A stretch of 56,161 bases of DNA, from assembly GCA_039820405.1 (NCBI GenBank), contig JBCBQC010000039.1, positions 1 through 56,161 of the forward strand. The letters are read 5' to 3'. This stretch comes from CALLVY01 sp937899855 (GTDB lineage: Bacteria; Bacteroidota; Bacteroidia; Chitinophagales; Saprospiraceae). Positions 51,797 through 56,161 of the stretch are shown in pieces. Below the pieces are notes generated by a model. The model was not told where the DNA came from. It saw only the letters and a list, made by a program, of their open reading frames with translations, and searched no databases. The translations under genes and the position numbers were made by a program. How positions within the stretch are numbered: position 1 is the first letter of the stretch; each line of letters begins with the position of its first letter.

Positions 51797-53032
51797 ATGC
51801 TACAGAACTATAAAATTGTAACCCTCACTCATAAACAAGCGCCCCTTTCGGAGCTTGGCCAGCTCATGGTACAGTACGACAGTGAGCAGGAGTTGCGGGA
51901 AGCCTTGCAGGCCTTAAAGAGTGCCTTTGGTATGGATGGTTTATTGTATCTCTCCACCTGTAACCGGGTAACTTTTCTGATTGACCTTCCCGGCCACGTC
52001 AGCCCCGATTTTCTCGAAAGATTTTGCAAGCAGGTCAATCCCCAACTGGAAGCATCGCAATGTGCCAATCTGATGGCCAAGCTGGTGTTCCTGGAAGGAG
52101 AAGAAGCCCTGCGCCACCTCTTTGAGGTAGCCGCCTCGATTGACTCGATGGTCATTGGCGAAAGAGAAATTCTGCGTCAGCTCCGCGAGGCTTACGATCG
52201 CTGTACCAACTGGAATCTGACGGGAGACAATATTCGGCTGGCCATGAAGACCACGGTGGAAGCCGCCAAAGAGGTCTACGCAAAAACGCGAATTGGTGAA
52301 AAGCCCATTTCTATCGTGTCCCTAGCCATCCAACAGCTGTTGGAATCCAAGCTATCGCGCTCGGCCCGCATTCTTTTGATTGGGGCTGGTCAGACCAATA
52401 CCCTGGTGGCTAAATTCTTGAAGAAGCACGACTTTACCAATGTGGTCGTATTCAACCGCAGTATAGAAAAGGCCGAGCGCTTGAGCGAGTTGCTCGGTGA
52501 AGGAGCCCGGGCCCTGGCGCTCGACCGGCTCGCATCCTACTCAGAGGGCTTTGATGCCATCATCACCTGTACGGGGCATACCCAATCTTGGATTGATTCT
52601 GAGCTGTACACGCAGCTATTGCGGGGTGGAGAGGAGCAAAAGCTGGTCATTGATCTAGCGGTTCCCAACAACCTTACCGAAGCTACCCGCGCTCAATTTC
52701 CCATCCACTACATCGATGTAGAGCACCTGCGTAGTATCGCCCGTGAAAATTTAGCCTTCCGAGAAAGAGAAGTTACCCAAGCCCGTAAGCTCCTCACTAC
52801 CCAGCTGTACGATTTCCACAGCACCTACCAGCACCGCAGCATCATCCGCGCCATGCATCGGGTTCCCGAGGCCATCAAAGCGGTCAAGTCGCACGCTATG
52901 AATGAAGTATTCGCCAAGGAGTTGCGTGATCTCAATCCCGAGTCACGCCAGTTACTGGAGCGGATGATGGATTACATGGAGCGTCGCTGTATTTCCATTC
53001 CCATGCAAGCGGCCAAAGAGGTAGCCCAATAA
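51797..53032 (+). CDS. hemA: Glutamyl-tRNA reductase
   Basis: 411 aa from the ATG at 51797 (MLQNYKIVTLTHKQAPL); the frame extends 13 codons upstream through the -7 box, so that start is not used. The catalytic Cys55 lies in LSTCNRVTF. GEREILRQLREAY and ISIVSLAIQ lie before the NADPH-binding Rossmann domain (ILLIGAGQTNTLVAKFL). A C-terminal dimerisation helix region follows. It reduces glutamyl-tRNA-Glu to glutamate-1-semialdehyde, the first step of C5 tetrapyrrole (heme) synthesis. The length is usual for the family. Heme-pathway neighbours are not present. Confidence 0.96.
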   Translation: MLQNYKIVTLTHKQAPLSELGQLMVQYDSEQELREALQALKSAFGMDGLLYLSTCNRVTFLIDLPGHVSPDFLERFCKQVNPQLEASQCANLMAKLVFLEGEEALRHLFEVAASIDSMVIGEREILRQLREAYDRCTNWNLTGDNIRLAMKTTVEAAKEVYAKTRIGEKPISIVSLAIQQLLESKLSRSARILLIGAGQTNTLVAKFLKKHDFTNVVVFNRSIEKAERLSELLGEGARALALDRLASYSEGFDAIITCTGHTQSWIDSELYTQLLRGGEEQKLVIDLAVPNNLTEATRAQFPIHYIDVEHLRSIARENLAFREREVTQARKLLTTQLYDFHSTYQHRSIIRAMHRVPEAIKAVKSHAMNEVFAKELRDLNPESRQLLERMMDYMERRCISIPMQAAKEVAQ

Positions 53033-53048
53033 ATTTTCCACTGTTAAT

Positions 53049-54326
53049 TTAACGATTATAAACGCTGGAATCCCGACGGAGTCCGCGGATGCCGTAGTAT
53101 AGCCATTCTTCGGAGAGGGTCGGCTGTTCTTCCCGACGGAAGTAGCGATCCAACTGCTCGGCGTGGGCCGTTCCCACAAAACGGGTATACGGGGTGGGCA
53201 GGTAGCCGTATTTCCCATCGGCCAATCGTACGTAGAGGTAACTTGCGCGTAGGGTCCCACGGCGACTGGGGGTAAAAGTTACCCGCTCGCGGATAACGTC
53301 GACGGTTTCGTTGGGCGATAGGGCCCGCAGACGCTCCGAGGTAGCAGTGGGTGCCGCTTGTAAGACGACTCCCGCCTGGGTAGTCCGCACTTGTGGAGCC
53401 GCTCGGCTTTCCTCGTACAGGATGCGGTAGCGCTTTTGCTGGCGATCCCAGGAATAGGTGTAGGTCACATATTCGAGGCAGGGGCGATCGTTTTGGCTGG
53501 CGCCGGTAGCCAACGGCAGGTGGTACGCAGAGCAGGGAAGCGCTTCGATGTATTCGACGCGGATGCTGCCTTTATCGAGCTCGACGTATTTATAGGGGCA
53601 AGGGTGATCATCGGTGGAAGGTAGACTAAGGCGTTCTTCGAAGATCTTGCGCACGCTGCCCGCTTGAAAAGAGTAGAGTTCGATTTGGCGCTGGGCCTGG
53701 GTAGCATTGAGGGGATAATAATCTTGTAACAGGACCAGCTCGGGAGCAGAATCTCCCGTGAGTTCTTGAAATTCCACCCGTCGCAGTTCGCTTTTTCCCT
53801 GCGTCCCTTCCCCTCCATAATAGATGGGAACGGAACGGCCCTGGACGTTGGTAAGTACCAGGTAGGACTCAGAGTAAAGGGGGTTGAGTAGGGAATTGGC
53901 GTGGAACAGGTCGTGTCCGAGCACGCCGGCGCTCCAGATGATGGCGCGTTCGAATCCCGAACCAAAATCCAGCTGCTGGTGCTGGAAGTCGCGGAGGGCG
54001 GGGCTCAGATGGATGGTGGGGGTGCTCACCGCCAGACCGTCGCCAAATACCCAGCCTTCCTGACCACTCAGGCTCCGAATGCGGTACCATTTGAACGTCT
54101 GCTTTTGAGCATCGTCTTCGTGCTCGATTTCGGATTCCGACAGGACTTCAACGAGCTGTCCGGCAAGCAGGCGATCGCGGGTTGGTTGGGAAAAGGTGCT
54201 GTCGGCGTACAGACGGAGGTTTTGGAGGGGGGTACCCGCCCTTTTTTGGAGCACGATGTCAATGGGGTTGCCCCACCCGCCGGGTAGCAAAATGGATAGC
54301 AGACAACAGACTAGTACTCCTCTCAT
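53049..54326 (-). CDS. Secreted protein with two SH3-like domains
   Basis: 425 aa with a signal peptide (MRGVLVCCLLSILLPGGWG). The first SH3-like domain (about 30-100) has LRLYADSTFSQPTRDRLLAGQLVEVL and YRIRSLSGQEGWVFGDGL. A central region (about 110-290) has GFERAIIWSAGVLGHDL and DSAPELVLLQDYYPL. The second SH3-like domain (about 310-390) has GVVLQAAPTATSERLRAL and LYVRLADGKYGYLPTPY. SH3b domains in secreted proteins often bind peptidoglycan. No enzyme motif is visible. It is convergent with hemA over 16 bp and has its own upstream gap of about 270 bp. Confidence 0.75.
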   Translation of the reverse strand: MRGVLVCCLLSILLPGGWGNPIDIVLQKRAGTPLQNLRLYADSTFSQPTRDRLLAGQLVEVLSESEIEHEDDAQKQTFKWYRIRSLSGQEGWVFGDGLAVSTPTIHLSPALRDFQHQQLDFGSGFERAIIWSAGVLGHDLFHANSLLNPLYSESYLVLTNVQGRSVPIYYGGEGTQGKSELRRVEFQELTGDSAPELVLLQDYYPLNATQAQRQIELYSFQAGSVRKIFEERLSLPSTDDHPCPYKYVELDKGSIRVEYIEALPCSAYHLPLATGASQNDRPCLEYVTYTYSWDRQQKRYRILYEESRAAPQVRTTQAGVVLQAAPTATSERLRALSPNETVDVIRERVTFTPSRRGTLRASYLYVRLADGKYGYLPTPYTRFVGTAHAEQLDRYFRREEQPTLSEEWLYYGIRGLRRDSSVYNR

Positions 54327-54600
54327 CGCACGGACAATTTTTCCTATTTAAATACACAATTTTTACGCCGTAGCACCAAAAAGCTTGTGCATTAAGGGAT
54401 TTTTAACAGCCAAAGGCCCCTTTTTCCTAGCCCGTGATACTTACGATTTGCAGGGCTAAGGCTCAGGAAGCAACACATTTAATTTTTTTTTATACAAAAG
54501 CCATGCTAAATCGAGTTGGCCATGGGAAGACAGCGAGCAGTTGGCCCGAATTACTTACCTTTAGTAAGCTAGATCATCCACCAGCCAAACCCACTGCCGC

Positions 54601-55491
54601 ATGAAACCACCTTACTTATTTTCGCTGTTTGTCCTATTGGGCTTGGTCCCCCTTACCGCTCAGGACTTTTCGACTACCGTGATTATCCCCGAGCGCATCA
54701 ACGACCGGCTGTACAAGCTGGAGGGGGCGGGGGGAAATATTGGTGTCTTACTTGGGGAGGATGGGGTGTTGCTGATAGATACGCAGTACGGTCCACTGGG
54801 AGATAAAATCAAGACGGTCATCCAGGAATTGGGAGGCGATCAGCCCCAGTACGTCGTCAACACCCACTGGCACGGTGATCATACGGGGGGAAACGAGTAC
54901 TTCAATACCGCTGGGGCACTCCTGATTGCCCACGAGAACGTATACTTGCGCAAGCGTACCGATCAGCTGATGCGGGCCTTTGGTCGCTCCGTCCCGGCAG
55001 CCCCCAGAGCTGCGTGGCCCGAACTTACCTTTAGCGAAAACATGAACCTGCACCTCAACGGGGAAGACATCCTGTTGCTACACGTCCACGATGCCCATAC
55101 CGATGGCGATGTCCACGTTTATTTTACCCAGTCCAACGTTTTACACATGGGCGATACTTACTTTCAGGCTACCTTTCCCTTTATCGATATTTCCAGTGGG
55201 GGTACGCTCGACGGCATGATCGAATCGGCCAACCAAGCTTTGTTTTTGGTGGACGACGAAACCGTGATTATTCCCGGACACGGCGCGCTTTCCAATCGCA
55301 GCGAGTTGATTGACTACCGGGACATGCTTCAGACGATCAGCACCCGGGTCAAGCAGTCGCTGGCGGCGGGGCTCAGCCTGGAAGAGCTCAAAGCGGCCAA
55401 GCTGACGGCTGAGTTTGAGGAACGATGGGGGCAGGGCTGGATGAAGGCGGATCGGTTTATCGAGATCGTACACGGCGACCTTTCCCGCTGA
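54601..55491 (+). CDS. Secreted metallo-beta-lactamase-fold hydrolase
   Basis: 296 aa with a signal peptide (about 1-21, LTAQ). The MBL zinc motifs are present: NTHWHGDHTGG (His89, His91, Asp93, His94), a His in HVHDAHTDGD, the Asp of MGDTYFQ and GHG (IIPGHGALS) near residue 221. The ILLLHVHDAHTDGDVHVYFT and HMGDTYF stretches match periplasmic MBL-fold proteins related to subclass B3-like and glyoxalase-II-like enzymes. The substrate (beta-lactam, lactone, thioester or other) cannot be told. Upstream, TACCTTTA (54555-54562, inside a TTACTTACCTTTAGTAAG palindrome) is a one-mismatch -7 box. Confidence 0.88.
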   Translation: MKPPYLFSLFVLLGLVPLTAQDFSTTVIIPERINDRLYKLEGAGGNIGVLLGEDGVLLIDTQYGPLGDKIKTVIQELGGDQPQYVVNTHWHGDHTGGNEYFNTAGALLIAHENVYLRKRTDQLMRAFGRSVPAAPRAAWPELTFSENMNLHLNGEDILLLHVHDAHTDGDVHVYFTQSNVLHMGDTYFQATFPFIDISSGGTLDGMIESANQALFLVDDETVIIPGHGALSNRSELIDYRDMLQTISTRVKQSLAAGLSLEELKAAKLTAEFEERWGQGWMKADRFIEIVHGDLSR

Positions 55492-56161
55492 AGACCTTCC
55501 AAAGTGCTGCTTTTCGGCCCCCACTTTCAAACCCATTTTTTCACGACCCCCACTTTTTTTCAACTTTTTTCTCCCTCATTATCAGGCACTTAGCAGCCAT
55601 TTTACGCGCTAGTCCAAAAATGATTTATGGTCCCGAATGCTTTCGGGATTACCCCCAAAAGCGTCTATGTGGGGAGTTTTCCTACAGCTAGCAAAGGAAA
55701 CACTCGATATGTTTTCAACCAGCTAGAGTAGCGGACTCTAGGTTGGGTGGCGGAGCTGTACACCGTACAGTGATCGCTGAGGAGGCCGGCAGCGGGCTGT
55801 GCCTTGAGGGTGGGTTCCCACCCAAGCCCCAAATTTTATCCCGTCCACAAATTTTTCCAAAAGAAACCTGGTTTTCTCCTCCTCTTCATTCCCTCTCTTT
55901 TTGACCAAATACCCAATGGGGGGCCAAAAACCAAAAGTACATTGCAATAAAAATCGATAACTGATTTTTAGAACGTTACATATATAAATTTAACATTTCC
56001 AAAAACCAAAAGTACATTTGTCTAGGATTCTTTGTGGATCATTTGAACGTTTGAACGGTAAATACTGAGCCTAACCTGGGTCTTTACTGGAGAATAAAGC
56101 CTTTAGTTGATTGAAATCCAAACGCCCTGAGAGATGTTTGGTTATCAGTAAGTACGGCTCC
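55492..56161. other. Gene-free tail of the window
   Basis: About 670 bp without a convincing gene. It has a CCCCCACTTT direct repeat near 55519 and 55550, and the 20-bp repeat listed separately. The DNA becomes AT-rich after 55860. A minus-strand frame of about 69 codons (55947-55738) has no leader or motif and overlaps the repeat, so it is not called. Confidence 0.5.
55924..56018. repeat. 20-bp direct repeat with promoter-like cores
   Basis: The sequence CCAAAAACCAAAAGTACATT occurs at 55924-55943 and again at 55999-56018, 75 bp apart. On the minus strand each copy reads AATGTACTTTTGG, which contains TACTTTTG, an exact TAnnTTTG core. They could be a duplicated promoter or a binding-site pair for something beyond the window edge, or a small duplication. 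No gene is seen directly downstream of either. Confidence 0.55.

Overview
The window looks like chromosome of a moderately GC-rich member of the Bacteroidota, most like the Saprospiria (Lewinella-type). The sequence-level reasons are: two large secreted proteins ending in a type IX secretion (T9SS) C-terminal sorting domain; two DUF5916/CBM9-type outer-membrane proteins; many Sec or lipoprotein leaders without Shine-Dalgarno sequences in front of the start codons; and several upstream elements matching the Bacteroidota housekeeping promoter (TTTG, about 19-21 nt, TAnnTTTG). The genus is inferred, not shown.

Layout. 1-2.6 kb: an edge-truncated DKNYY-type lipoprotein, a secreted alpha/beta hydrolase, a four-repeat WD40-like secreted protein and a frameshifted gene remnant; this end is more AT-rich than the rest. 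2.7-3.7 kb: tRNA-Ser(CGA) with its own terminator, then about 800 bp without a gene but with a strong plus-strand terminator and a structured hairpin. 3.7-8.6 kb: an SLC12-type cation-chloride cotransporter divergent from aspS, then a cupin. 8.6-13.8 kb: two tandem paralogous Receptor-L-domain T9SS cargo proteins. 14.2-16.1 kb: a single-domain response regulator convergent with a HAMP histidine kinase. 16.2-21.3 kb: an S9 peptidase and a DUF5916 protein on the minus strand. 21.5-26.7 kb: a soluble-adenylyl-cyclase-like tandem cyclase/STAND-ATPase/TPR protein and an SdiA-regulated-type beta-propeller. 26.7-29.2 kb: odhB (2-oxoglutarate dehydrogenase E2) convergent with an HD-phosphohydrolase/Pycsar-TM fusion. 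29.5-33.7 kb: a second DUF5916 protein, a GH25 lysozyme lipoprotein and a class-III aminotransferase. 33.7-40.5 kb: rpoN (sigma-54), aminopeptidase P, and a four-gene minus-strand cluster (unknown protein, multi-TM protein, HisKA_3 kinase, LuxR-type regulator). 40.8-42 kb: an unlisted 39-residue membrane mini-protein sharing a bidirectional terminator with an OmpA-like lipoprotein. 42.3-48.1 kb: trmB, uvrA, a GH3-family protein and a DUF2141 protein. 48.1-53.0 kb: a glycosyltransferase, a beta-barrel-like protein translationally coupled to a lipoprotein hydrolase, a DinB-like protein and hemA. 53-55.5 kb: an SH3-domain protein and a secreted metallo-beta-lactamase-fold hydrolase. The last 670 bp have no gene but hold a 20-bp direct repeat carrying a promoter-like core.

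Most of the region is housekeeping (aspS, odhB, rpoN, trmB, uvrA, hemA, tRNA) mixed with cell-envelope and signalling genes. No insertion sequence, prophage, CRISPR array or classical defence island was seen. The parts most worth a second look are the HD/Pycsar-TM fusion, the soluble-cyclase-like protein, the mini membrane protein, and the unexplained structured RNA/terminator region at 3.5-3.67 kb.
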